From contig KV425581.1 of assembly GCA_001632425.1 (NCBI GenBank), forward strand, positions 16,319 through 80,318: a stretch of 64,000 nt of DNA, given 5' to 3'. A program made the position numbers and the translations under genes. This DNA is from Neolentinus lepideus HHB14362 ss-1. Its lineage: Eukaryota; Basidiomycota; Agaricomycetes; Gloeophyllales; Gloeophyllaceae. Positions within the stretch are counted from its first letter, which is position 1, and every line of letters begins with the position of its first letter. Shown one piece after another: positions 44,550-54,593 of this stretch. The notes beneath the pieces were generated by a model, which saw only the letters and a list, made by a program, of their open reading frames with translations, was not told the origin of the DNA and did not search any database.

Positions 44550-45796
44550 CACCTGCACATCCCACAATCCCATTCTAATTAGACTCGATGTAAGGCCTGT
44601 CCTTAGCATTCTAATTAGACTCACAATTGTTCCTGGGCGACTCCAGCGGTAAAACCAGAGATATCTCTGGGTGGCGATAGAGTCCAGAGATACCTCACGG
44701 CAATGTCACCCGAGTGACATCATGTCGTGCTAATAATAGCAGCCTAGTCCCTGAGGCCGAGCCCGCCGTTGCACGCGGCGCCGACCGCTGCGCTGTCATG
44801 CGTCACCGTCGTCGCCGACGATGAGCACAACTATATAGCTTGTATGTAGTCGTAAAAATACGGAATAAATCTCATTAAATAGAGTAAATTCTACGAATTA
44901 CATTTGTGTATAAGCGTCAGTATCCCGAGTCCGACATCGACCTCCGGCACTGCCCCGAAGGTCATGCTCACTGTTGCAGGTGGCGGCAGCGAGTACATTC
45001 GTACTGTGCCTCATAAAAATATGGAAAATTCGTATTATATTCTTAATGACCCTTTTATCATTGATGAGGCCATCTGAGTGTGTATGACTCATGCATATAT
45101 GCGAATATTTACATATGTCTTGGTGTATATGATACAGAATACATAAGTCCAGCGGTAGGATACCCTCCAAAGCACAGGTACTCTCACAGAACCATTGATA
45201 TACATGTACTATACCTGACAAGTGTAATACCTATGCCTGGAAACACCCCTGGGTAACCTACTGCACAGGCATAAGCATCTATCAGAGAAAGGAAGAAAAG
45301 CACTGAATGAAGCGGCCAAAAACAGTGAATACTGAAGGTATAGATATGGGTGAAGGTGGAGAAGAGTATTGAGGACAAATCTGGGCCTGGAAGGCCTGGA
45401 TATGCGCCATAAACAAGGGAGAGAAGTGGGCAATGGGTAGGATGTAGGAGGAGCTGCAGAGGCAGGAGCAGTACTATACAAGACACAGACACTTACCTTA
45501 ATATTTACACCCTGTCCCTACAGCATCCAAGCTGCAACACAGTATCCAGAGCCACCGGGACTCTAGAGACCTGGGTGCATTGAGAGAAGATTAGTACTCA
45601 GATCTGCAAGGAAAACTTACCTAGTGGCAGGGAATAACCGTCTAGTACACCTTTTCAGAGTCGTAAAATCGATGTTAGATAGTCATGCGGCGCAGATACG
45701 ACGCAACACAGGCATTTACTTGCCTACAAGCCACTAGGTGACCTACCGGCGGTAATCGCATGCAATTATTGCCATACAGTCTGTCGGAAGATCTTA
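44550..45796. repeat. left inverted arm of the fold-back element
   Basis: 1247 bp, inverse of 46058-47304. It ends CTGTCGGAAGATCTTA at the spacer. Open frames inside the arm occur in both copies, but as mirror images, and show no domain. Confidence 0.9.
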
Positions 45797-46057
45797 CCAA
45801 CACAACATGACATCACCAAAAGGAGATAAGCAAATAGGAAAACAGCACAAAAGACACCAACGACAACAACAGCAAACAAAACGAAATGCAACACACCACA
45901 CAAAAGCCCAGCGCCCAACTACCATCCGACCCGAATTCGAACATACCATCGACACGACCACACCACACCTCCCCGAACCTCCTCTTGCCCACCGTCCTAT
46001 CTGGCCCCCGGTCCCAATACCTGCAGACATCCCGTCAGCAACAAAACATGCCACTCC
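45797..46057 (+). other. unique spacer of the fold-back element with a short ORF start
   Basis: 261 bp of A/C-rich sequence, unlike the arms. A plus-strand ORF (45807-46088) begins MTSPKGDKQIGKQHKRHQRQ and runs into the right arm. It is Gln/Lys/His/Pro-rich and could be a remnant of a transposase N-terminus or captured DNA. I cannot assign it. Confidence 0.4.
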
Positions 46058-47304
46058 TAAGATCTTCCGACAGACTGTATGGCAATAATTGCATGCGATT
46101 ACCGCCGGTAGGTCACCTAGTGGCTTGTAGGCAAGTAAATGCCTGTGTTGCGTCGTATCTGCGCCGCATGACTATCTAACATCGATTTTACGACTCTGAA
46201 AAGGTGTACTAGACGGTTATTCCCTGCCACTAGGTAAGTTTTCCTTGCAGATCTGAGTACTAATCTTCTCTCAATGCACCCAGGTCTCTAGAGTCCCGGT
46301 GGCTCTGGATACTGTGTTGCAGCTTGGATGCTGTAGGGACAGGGTGTAAATATTAAGGTAAGTGTCTGTGTCTTGTATAGTACTGCTCCTGCCTCTGCAG
46401 CTCCTCCTACATCCTACCCATTGCCCACTTCTCTCCCTTGTTTATGGCGCATATCCAGGCCTTCCAGGCCCAGATTTGTCCTCAATACTCTTCTCCACCT
46501 TCACCCATATCTATACCTTCAGTATTCACTGTTTTTGGCCGCTTCATTCAGCGCTTTTCTTCCTTTCTCTGATAGATGCTTATGCCTGTGCAGCAGGTTA
46601 CCCAGGGGTGTTTCCAGGCGTAGGTATTACACTTGTCAGGTATAGTACATGTATATCAATGGTTCTGTGAGAGTACCTATGCTTTGGAGGGTATCCTACC
46701 ACTGGACTTATGTATTCTGTATCATATACACCAAGACATATGTAAATATTCGCATATATGCATGAGTCATACACACTCAGATGGCCTCATCAATGAGAAA
46801 AGGGTCATTAAGAATATAATACGAATTTTCCATATTTTTATGAGGCACAGTACGAATGTACTCGCTGCCGCCACCTGCAACAGTGAGCATGACCTTCGGG
46901 GCAGTGCCGGAGGTCGATGTCGGACTCGGGATACTGACGCTTATACACAAATGTAATTCGTAGAATTTACTCTATTTAATGAGATTTATTCCGTATTTTT
47001 ACGACTACATACAAGCTATATAGTTGTGCTCATCGTCGGCGACGACGGTGACGCATGACAGCGCAGCGGTCAGCGCCGAGTGCAACGGCGGGCTCGGCCT
47101 CAGGGACTAGGCTGCTATTATTAGCACGACATGATGTCACTCGGGTGACATTGCCGTGAGGTATCTCTGGACTCTATCGCCACCCAGAGATATCTCTGGT
47201 TTTACCGCTGGAGTCGCCCAGGAACAATTGTGAGTCTAATTAGAATGCTAAGGACAGGCCTTACATCGAGTCTAATTAGAATGGGATTGTGGGATGTGCA
47301 GGTG
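46058..47304. repeat. right inverted arm of the fold-back element
   Basis: 1247 bp, inverse of 44550-45796. It starts TAAGATCTTCCGACAG and ends GGGATGTGCAGGTG next to the target duplication. Confidence 0.9.
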
Positions 47305-47321
47305 CGACGTCCAGGGTCCTT

Positions 47322-47522
47322 CATCAGGAAAACGGCAATCAGTCTTATGGCTGGGACTTGGCTTAACCGGTCTTAATGGTTCTTATTGTCATCTTTTACG
47401 TGTCTTTTAGGCACTTAGCGCCCACTTTAAGACGAGAATAAGACCTGTTAAGCCAAGTCCGGCTCTTAAAGCTCTTAAAATTGCCGTAAGACCGCCTAAG
47501 ATGATCGGCCGTTTTCCTGATG
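47322..47522. mobile_element. 201-bp MITE, copy B
   Basis: Same length and terminal repeats (CATCAGGAAAACGGC) as copy A at 18588-18788, inverted, with about six differences (roughly 97% identity). It lies 17 bp beyond the fold-back element and 9 bp beyond that element's target duplication. Confidence 0.88.
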
Positions 47523-47998
47523 TTGAGCACTCACAACTCGAGCCCTGCAAGAGCGCGATGTCAGGAGATCAGCATAGAAGTTGTGTTTTTGTTCATTTCT
47601 AGGTAGATAAAGCCCCAAATCAAGCCCTATGTAGCTGGTATGACAGACGTATCTGCTAGCTCCGAGAGGCCGAGTTCAATATTGAGATAGTACTCCAGTA
47701 GATGGAAGGAATGGAGATGAAATTTAAAGACAAGATCCCCCGTTGGCACAATATTCTAATAGGCCGCAGGCGTGATAAGTCAGAATCAGGTATGCAGATC
47801 TGAATATTCACTCAGGGAAACTAGCGTTATAGTGAAACTGATGTGATTGAGACGAGTATCTTTATATAGTTACGTTCCACATATATTTCATCAATATTGC
47901 GGCTCGGTGCTACCCTTGAGGTTAGGGTTTATCACATCACACGACCTCGCCACAGTACGCCTCATAACGCCACCGCTCCGGCTACTAGTTCGTTGCTT
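47523..47998. other. upstream region of gene X
   Basis: Noncoding. A TATATAG-like box (CTTTATATAGTTACG near 47860) lies about 135 bp before the gene X ATG. Confidence 0.45.
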
Positions 47999-48904
47999 AT
48001 GGATGAGCTCGAGAATAACCGCGTAACTGTCTCCTCCGATCAGCCAAGGATCCAACGACAACGACGCATTTCTCAGATAACCAGTACCCTCTCTTCGAGT
48101 CCAATTGCCCGAGCACCGAGACAAAGGCTATCAAGCTTGCCGACTCTCCAGGAAATCCCTCTTCCTTCGCGAACTGTATCCAAGTCACCATCGCTTACCA
48201 CGTCACGGGCACCCCGACCTTCTCTAACTCCAGCACGGCCATCACGCCCCGCCCCGAACGCACCTCCCCCGCCAACACCCTCCTCCGTCCCAATCTACCT
48301 CCTCCTCACCCGCCTCCTCCCCCCCGAGCTCGCCGTCCCCATCCTCAACCTCTCCGCCCACTTCCGCCGCCGCTCCTCCCACCGCCACCTCGAGACCATC
48401 GTCGGCGCGCGCGGGCTCAGCGTCGCCGAGCGCGAGCGGCGCAAGAAGGTGTATCTAGACATTGCAGTTGGTGGAGCGCATAGCAAGCGGGTGCGGCGGA
48501 TCGTGTGGGTCGTGCGCATGCCGAGCCCGGTGAACGGCGTGCGCATGCGGGCGAGCGGGAACGGGGTGTGGGTCGGCGCGGGCGAGGCGCAGCGGAACCG
48601 GCTCATCCACCCATTCGAGGTGTCGCTGCATCGCGAAAATCCCGAGCCGCCAGCGTACGCCGAGATCCTCCGCGTCCCGCTGTCCGTGCCCCTCCCCGCC
48701 CATGCGAAGACGCGGTTCGTCGTCTCGTGGGACGCCGCGCACGAGCTGGTGCGGGCGGTCAGGACGGGCGATCGGGTGAAGCTCGTGCTGCCGGCCGTGT
48801 ACGGGCGCGAGCGGGGAGACATGAACTGGGATATGCTGGGCGATGGCGGGTTCGTCAGAGGCGAGATATGGGAGGCAGAGTGCTACATCTACGAGGAGTG
48901 GTGA
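47999..48904 (+). CDS. gene X: unrecognised protein with an F-box-like helix
   Basis: An intronless frame of 301 residues from the ATG at 47999 (MDELENNRVTVSSDQP). The first 130 residues are low-complexity Ser/Pro/Arg-rich. Then comes PIYLLLTRLLPPELAVPILN, which resembles the LPPEL helix of fungal F-box proteins. A Trp/Val-rich beta region follows (RVRRIVWVVRMPSPVNG, HPFEVSLHRENPEPPAYAEI, RVPLSVPLPAHAKTRFVVSW, GDRVKLVLPAVYGRERG), ending EAECYIYEEW. The layout (LPPEL helix plus beta sandwich) recalls fungal proteins that couple such a helix to a ligand-binding sandwich, but I cannot name the family. GC content is high from 48200 on. A 5'-truncated paralogue lies at 54194. Confidence 0.65.
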   Translation: MDELENNRVTVSSDQPRIQRQRRISQITSTLSSSPIARAPRQRLSSLPTLQEIPLPSRTVSKSPSLTTSRAPRPSLTPARPSRPAPNAPPPPTPSSVPIYLLLTRLLPPELAVPILNLSAHFRRRSSHRHLETIVGARGLSVAERERRKKVYLDIAVGGAHSKRVRRIVWVVRMPSPVNGVRMRASGNGVWVGAGEAQRNRLIHPFEVSLHRENPEPPAYAEILRVPLSVPLPAHAKTRFVVSWDAAHELVRAVRTGDRVKLVLPAVYGRERGDMNWDMLGDGGFVRGEIWEAECYIYEEW

Positions 48905-49593
48905 AGGAGGCGCGTATCTGTCCCTGGTCTGCCCGTCGTTTTTGTACTCACAGGGAGCTCTACTCGATTGAAGGATCACGAGAATTCCGCGACCTGACGG
49001 TCTTGTATAACCTTACGTATGTACTTCGTTCGAGCAGATACCGCTCTTCAACTGGCAGGATAAGACAGCACCGCCTACTTCCTATCAGTTTCAACCTGAA
49101 TAGTAACTTCCAGATACGTACGATATCCGTGTTTCCGAGGGTATATGCGCCTGATTTCTGGGGACGGGTGATGGGGTGGCCCTCATCTGGTGAGGTTCTC
49201 GTATCAGCGTGTACCATACCTATACTTTGTGTCCCGACTACGCATACCTCCGAGGATCGCTCATCTATCCTATTCTCGTGCATTTTCATTGGACGACGAA
49301 ACGTCTAAAGCCCTCATGATGATACCTAGACCCATGTCCAATACAAGACGGTACTTTTCCGTCATCTACGACTGCCACGACGATCGCTCGCTTGCCAAGA
49401 TTCACGTTCGACTGTAGGACTCATTTCCTTACTACGCTCGTGGAAGGCTGGAAGCATCCACTTTGCACGCATAAGCAGTCCCCCGCACAGTGCTCGACGG
49501 TAGGACTGTCTTCGCCCACGTCTTCCCTGCTTGGATCAGCCACCGCTACTCCACTCCACTTTGATCGGCAAGGTTCGACTCAAATATACAGTA

Positions 49594-50115
49594 CTGTACC
49601 ATTTCGATCAATTCGCTGCCGGCCATGACGCGTGACAACCGGAATCGGTTCGCCAGCCCGCCGTCTCGCCGGACGACGCGTGACAAGCTCCCAACTTCGC
49701 CAGTGCCCCAGACATGTCGGATATTTCCGTATAGACTTTGTAGATTTTTAATAGAAGACTGGTACAAGGGCGGTTAAGCCGTAGGATTACAAGCCCATGA
49801 GGAGGGCGCTGTCCCTCGGGCTTTATATACTACTTGTACAGAATGCTAGAATATACTACAATATTCATGAAATTCAAATGGGTTAACCTAATACCTAATT
49901 TATATTCCTGAGCAATTTCCAACAGACTTTTAATCCCAATTTAATCCATTTTAAACCTTCTTTCTGCTGGTAATCACTTATAATGGTGTTCGGAAATTTC
50001 CGACATTGGCATTTCATTTCGCCACCTAGCTACATGATGCGTGACAATACCTAAATTTCGCCACGCCAGAGGGACGCGTGACGCGTGACACGGCGAATTG
50101 ATCGAAATGGTACAG
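49594..50115. mobile_element. 522-bp MITE with TA target duplication (Tc1/mariner-like)
   Basis: Terminal inverted repeats CTGTACCATTTCGATCAATT and its complement are about 23 bp long and perfect, flanked by TA on both sides (49592-49593 and 50116-50117). Subterminal repeats of TGACGCGTGAC occur near both ends. The paralogous duplication at about 55300 reads CAAATATACCGTATTGAG through this point with no insert and a single TA, i.e. an empty site. No coding capacity. Confidence 0.85.
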
Positions 50116-50267
50116 TATACCTGCACCTGATACGGATATGTATATTCGTGTCTTTAGAGTTCTTAGTTCTCCCTGACGCATGGCGATCGAGAGAGCGGGT
50201 GGCTTCGTTTACCCGGACTCGTGGGATGCACTGTCTCCGTCGAAGATTCACAGTCGTGCACAGCGCC

Positions 50268-50311
50268 CAGTGCCTCGTCGCTTCATACACGGTCTGAGCG
50301 ACGAGGCACTG
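50268..50311. repeat. perfect 15-bp stem hairpin
   Basis: CAGTGCCTCGTCGCT and its exact complement AGCGACGAGGCACTG are separated by a 14-nt loop. A second imperfect hairpin built on ACAGCGCCCA / TGGGCGCTGT follows at about 50506-50570. They may be remnants of a foldback insertion. Confidence 0.6.
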
Positions 50312-50320
50312 TGTCCTTCT

Positions 50321-52275
50321 CTGCGCCCCCCAGCTATCCCCTCGTTCCACCTTCCCCACGCCCCACCTAGATAGAAGACCCGACCGCATCCAGTGCTGCG
50401 TTTCGCTCACCCACTCCGTTAAAGGTTCGACTCGCATATACCGCATACCGTATTGAGCGCTGCTTCGTGTCTTTAGAGTCCGAGCATATCCTTGGTTCTC
50501 ACAGCTCTTCAACAGCGCCCACAGTGCCTCATAGACGTTCCAAGCGATTGGGCGCTGTAGAAGAAGCCTTGTAGGGAGTCTCTGAAACCCAATTCTCTCT
50601 GCTTACAGCCTCAATGGCGCTGTCCAAGGTCGTGGACTCGGAGGTGCGTTCCTATATGCTGTGACATTTGCCTTATGTATAAAGCACATACAGTACTAAT
50701 CCTATGTACCCTTTAGATATATATGCCGCATTTTACTGCACTGGTCCGCTAGGAGCACGCCGTCAATTTAGGTCAACAACGGCTCTTCCTACGCAAGGGC
50801 AGAGGTGGAGGCTGCGTCGGGTTACTGCTCTCGTAGTGTGAAGCTGATTTGCCTGAGTCACTTCGGTTTGGGAGAGTGCACTGGAGCTTCGGCTCTAAAT
50901 CTTCGTCATCATCTTCCAAAGCCTCAGGATCGGCATCTTCCTCCTCTCCCAAGCCACCCAGTTTCAGCTGAGCTCTAGTATAAGCACCTCAGTAAAATCT
51001 GCCACCGTGGTGGCGAACCCATTTACTTTGTCTTCTGCGTCACCTTTTCCTGGAAGACAAGCAGGTGGAGGGACCAGAGCGAGTCTCAAGTTACAGCGCC
51101 ACAACGTATCCCACTTAAGACTGAGGGATACGGAACTTGGCAGTATGGAAGCGGCTGTCCTTACGTGTCGACTGGCAGCTACGTCGATAACCATCCGTTT
51201 TCTGGTCCGTCAGATTATTATGGTTCAGATCTCAGACTCGGCGTGTTTCTCGCGCCTATCCTCGGTGCGGAACACTGAAATAGTAGTCACAGTATGCGGT
51301 ACAGCCAGACCGGGTGGAAACATCACCTCACTGGCAATGGACTCCAAAATCCTACGGAGATCTACCGTATCACTGCGGATCAGCTTTCCGTGCCCGGTCC
51401 TGGGACCGTTCAATCCCGAGGTTTATCCTTATCCTCAACCAGAGCAGATTATTCAGTGGCATCCACCTTCGATCTCGTGCAACAATACAGCCGCTCTGGC
51501 TTCGAATAAGTATGCCATCTCCCAACCAAGCAAGTCCTCCGACACCCCATTACCCTCGCGATCACACACGACGTTCCTGACTTGCATCAATACCACCATA
51601 GCGGTGTCTGTACCCTCCGGCGAATGGCTATTTTTGGATGTCGTATAATGTCGAGATTCATCTCGGCTTGGTCTCATGTTTTCCCGGACAGTCCAGCGAA
51701 GGCAGATGCCTGTGTCATTTCGGTTAGTTAAACTGTTTCGCTTTGGAGCTATCATTAAGCATGATCTGGCTCACTCGCACTGGTATAGACGGCCTTGGTG
51801 ACCAGCATCCGGAGCCGCAACTGCGAAAGTCATGCCAAATATAAGCCAAGTAGCAAAAGAAACGTGAACCCCGAATTCATGCTGCATCGAAGTCTTTGTA
51901 TGGCGATAACAAAAGCAATCACGCACTCAGAGCGGGTGCGGGCAGCGGAACAGTCGCGATGTGGATGATATGTTCATATTCAGAGGCCAGCAAAAGTTAG
52001 AAAGACACATAGACCGAACCCAACAAGTAAGGAATTGTACTGAGATATGTATAGGTAAAAGCCCAGAAAGAATGGGCAAAAACGGAGACAGGTGTATCTC
52101 ACAGGATGAACAATGACTCAAAGAGAGGGCGAAGTAACAAGGAGGGCCACCGGCTCACTGAACATGAATTTCTAGTGCCACGGTCATAGACAAGAACGTC
52201 CAGATCTTCGTCATAATCGGAACCCTATAGTGCATCACTTCCTTCCTAATAGTCATCCGAACTCTCATAATTGTC
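50321..52275. other. about 2 kb without an assignable gene
   Basis: A 214-codon plus-strand frame (51007-51648) is open, but two other frames over the same stretch are also long. None shows a domain, so I leave it uncalled. The segment at 52080-52270 is homologous to 56560-56740, the 3' flank of the F-box duplication. Confidence 0.4.
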
Positions 52276-54048
52276 TCAGCGGTGGGAACCGAGTTTGACT
52301 GAGCCATCCCATGTGCATTCCTGTACAATGCCCTTCAGTCGAGTGTGCTCTTCTTCCGCAAAGTTAAACACTCGGACAATGTCGACGTGCGGGAACTTGC
52401 TGTGTTTATATCTCTTGGATTTCATGGCTCTCTCAAACCGCTTCATGAAATCCTTGCTTGATGGCTCTTTGTATATCTTATAGAATCGGACTGCTTCCAG
52501 TCGGATATATTCGAGGCGAGGGAAAAGGCAAAGGTGAGGATCCAATTCATCTTGTGTTTCGATCATATTAGCAGCCGCACGCCCAGCTTTCTTTGCTTTC
52601 TTCTTCTTCGGGCTGTTGGGGGAGAGAGCAGCAGGCAGCCCTTCCGCTGTCCGACACAAATGCAGCTGAGTGAGATCCACCATCCCCCGAAATGTTTGCT
52701 TCCATGACCGGGGAGATACACCATCCAACTGAAGATAGTTCACACTCGATAGAGGCAGACTGCTAGTCACGACATCCACTATCACGTTATGTTGTCCGTT
52801 TAAGCTGCGGACCACCAGACAAAACTTTGGTTTGAGATATTGCCTGCACGAATTGCGCGGGAGAACTGTCGTCCAGCCCTTGAACAGAAGCTGGTCTGTA
52901 TTTGTGGACTCTATTTCGAGAGTTCGGAGGGGTTCAGATTCCAGGCTCTCACGCATCGCGACAGCTATGAGTCCAAGTTCAAGGGCTGTAGCCGTTATTT
53001 GAGTTGGACATACGAGTGACAGATCGACCGTAGTGTGTACTGTCACGTGGACAGGAAAAGAGAGACGACCCAGGATTTCAGCACAGAGTGCAGCAAATAT
53101 TCAGATAGTTTAGTTGAGGAAGGTTCACGTTGGGTTCCATAGTACTGTCATCAGACGAGGTGGGAGAGCCGGCGAGTATCAGTGTGCGAAGCAAAGGCGT
53201 GTTGCGAAGCAAGGATAGGAGGGAAGATACGACCAATATCACAGAGCTTCCGGTCCACGAGAGAGATGTCAGCGACGGCAGGGCCGACATCCGGAAAGAG
53301 TCCAGAGAATAATTACAGACACAAAGATCTTCCAGATTAAACAATAACAAGGTTGAAATAAAAGGTAGAGGCTGCGTAAAACCGACTGTGTCTTGACGCG
53401 ATCGGTACAACTTCAGGGCTCGCAGGCAAGTCGCATTCCTCGGTCCACTCGTGTGAAACTCTTGCAGGAATGATCTTGTTACGAGGAGTTCAATGACGTG
53501 AACGCGAGAAAGCTCTGCCAATAGGAGCTTGAACGATGCGCTTGAGTGCTTGAATCTCGAGACATTGCCGCTTATCGTCAAGGGCGCTTTTTTGGAACGA
53601 AGGAGCATCTCCGTGACACACCTCGGCCCAGTAGATAGATCGATATCTGCCCATAGCCTAGGGTCTTCGAGTGCCACTTGGCGCCAGCGGTGGCAGACTT
53701 GCGCGATATAAAAACGACGGTGATACTCATAGCGCTGAAATGAATAGAAGGTGCTATTTTCGTGGGTTTTCATATAGGCCAGGAATATCTCAGCCAGCAG
53801 CTCGGGCGGAAGTCGAGCGGTCGGAAGGAGGGCATTCAGGCGGCGCTTGAGTTCTGTAATTTGCGTGTAGTGCGAGGAGATTTCCGTGTAGTGCGTGGAG
53901 ATCTCCTTCTTGATCTCCTTTTGAGCTTCTATTACGACGGCGTCTTCGTCGAAGGGCGAAACATCGGTTCTAAAGAAGAGAATAATTGAGATAATAGCCT
54001 TGATTGAAGTACGCTAACTTACTCAGTCAGAAGAGCTCCCTTATCCAT
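52276..54048 (-). pseudogene. F-box/leucine-rich protein, copy 1, frameshifted
   Basis: Exon 1 (54023-54048) encodes MDKGALLTD as in copy 2, followed by a 53-bp intron. The long exon (52276-53969) aligns along its whole length with copy 2 but has an 8-bp deletion near 53085-53095 (after LNYLNICC), which creates a stop 10 bases later. Downstream the frame is open again to the native end (VQECTWDGSVKLGSHR). The coiled-coil before the F-box contains a 21-bp tandem duplication (53861-53902) that repeats seven residues (EISxHYT). With one clear disabling lesion this is a young pseudogene, or a gene making a truncated F-box protein of about 300 residues. Confidence 0.75.
53861..53902. repeat. 21-bp in-frame tandem repeat in F-box copy 1
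   Basis: Units 53861-53881 and 53882-53902 differ at three positions. They encode the heptad EISTHYT / EISSHYT, present once (as KISKHYT) in copy 2. Confidence 0.75.
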
Positions 54049-54193
54049 GTCGTAGTACGGAAGAGAAAGCTGACGCGAACTGTCACGGCTGTGTGACGGT
54101 CGGTGTCGGAGTCTAAAGAGGCAGGCTGACTCAGCTCCGCCCCAGCCGACCCACGGCAGGCGCGATATTCTGCTTTCACACAAAGCGGCAAAT

Positions 54194-54593
54194 AAACGTG
54201 ACAATCGGGGGAGGGCAGAGTAAGAGGGTGAGGAGGATCGTGTGGGTAGTGAGGATGCCGAGTCCGATGAATGGTGTCCGCATGAGGGAATGGGGTGTGG
54301 GTCGGTTATCCATCCATTCGAGGTGTCGCTGCATCGAATTCCACCGCACTGCGAAAATTCCCATCCATCAACGTACGCCGAGATCCTCCGTGTCCCACTG
54401 TCCGTCCCCGTACCCGCCCATGCGAAAACGCAGTCCGTCGTACGAGTTGGTGCAGGAGATCAGGCTGAAGCTCGTGATGCCGGCCGTATGCGGACGCGAG
54501 CGGGGAGACATGAACTGTGATATGCTCGGAGATGGTGGGTTCGTCAGAGGCAAGATATGGGAGGCAGAGTGCCACATCTACGAGGAGTGGTAA
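54194..54593 (+). pseudogene. gene X, 5'-truncated copy
   Basis: Homology to gene X starts abruptly near codon 155, at 54194, right after the upstream flank of F-box copy 1. It continues through RVRRIVWVVRMPSPMNGVRM to the native C-terminus ECHIYEEW. Two or more indels change the frame inside, and about 30 bp corresponding to FVVSWDAAHE are missing. There is no promoter or N-terminus of its own. Confidence 0.78.

Larger units (their letters stand above)
44408..47304. mobile_element. fold-back, hAT-like element with 1247-bp inverted arms
   Basis: Left arm 44550-45796 and right arm 46058-47304 are both exactly 1247 bp and near-identical in inverted orientation, around a 261-bp spacer. An extra tandem copy of the terminal 142 bp (44408-44549) sits outside the left arm. 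The whole is flanked by a perfect 8-bp target duplication, CGACGTCC, at 44400-44407 and 47305-47312. Ends begin CACCTGCACATCCCACAATC. An 8-bp duplication with CA-starting ends suggests the hAT superfamily. No transposase is encoded, so it must be mobilised in trans. Arms differ at only a handful of positions, implying recent formation or gene conversion between arms. Confidence 0.9.
48460..50320. repeat. segmental duplication containing the gene X 3' part, copy 1
   Basis: Collinear with 54194-55580, including about 1 kb downstream of gene X (shared GGAGGCGCGTATCTGTCC, CTACTCGATTGAAGGATCAC, GAGGATCGCTCATCTA, TTTACCCGGACTCGT). Copy 1 is longer because of the MITE at 49594-50115. Confidence 0.8.

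Noticed and set aside
45184..45492. 102-residue hydrophobic ORF in the left arm, mirrored at 46362-46670
   Set aside because: The two copies exist only because the arms are inverted repeats. The ORF shows no domain, and both ends are inside repeat DNA.
51007..51648. 214-residue plus-strand ORF
   Set aside because: No domain, and two other frames over the same stretch are almost as long; nothing supports it as coding.
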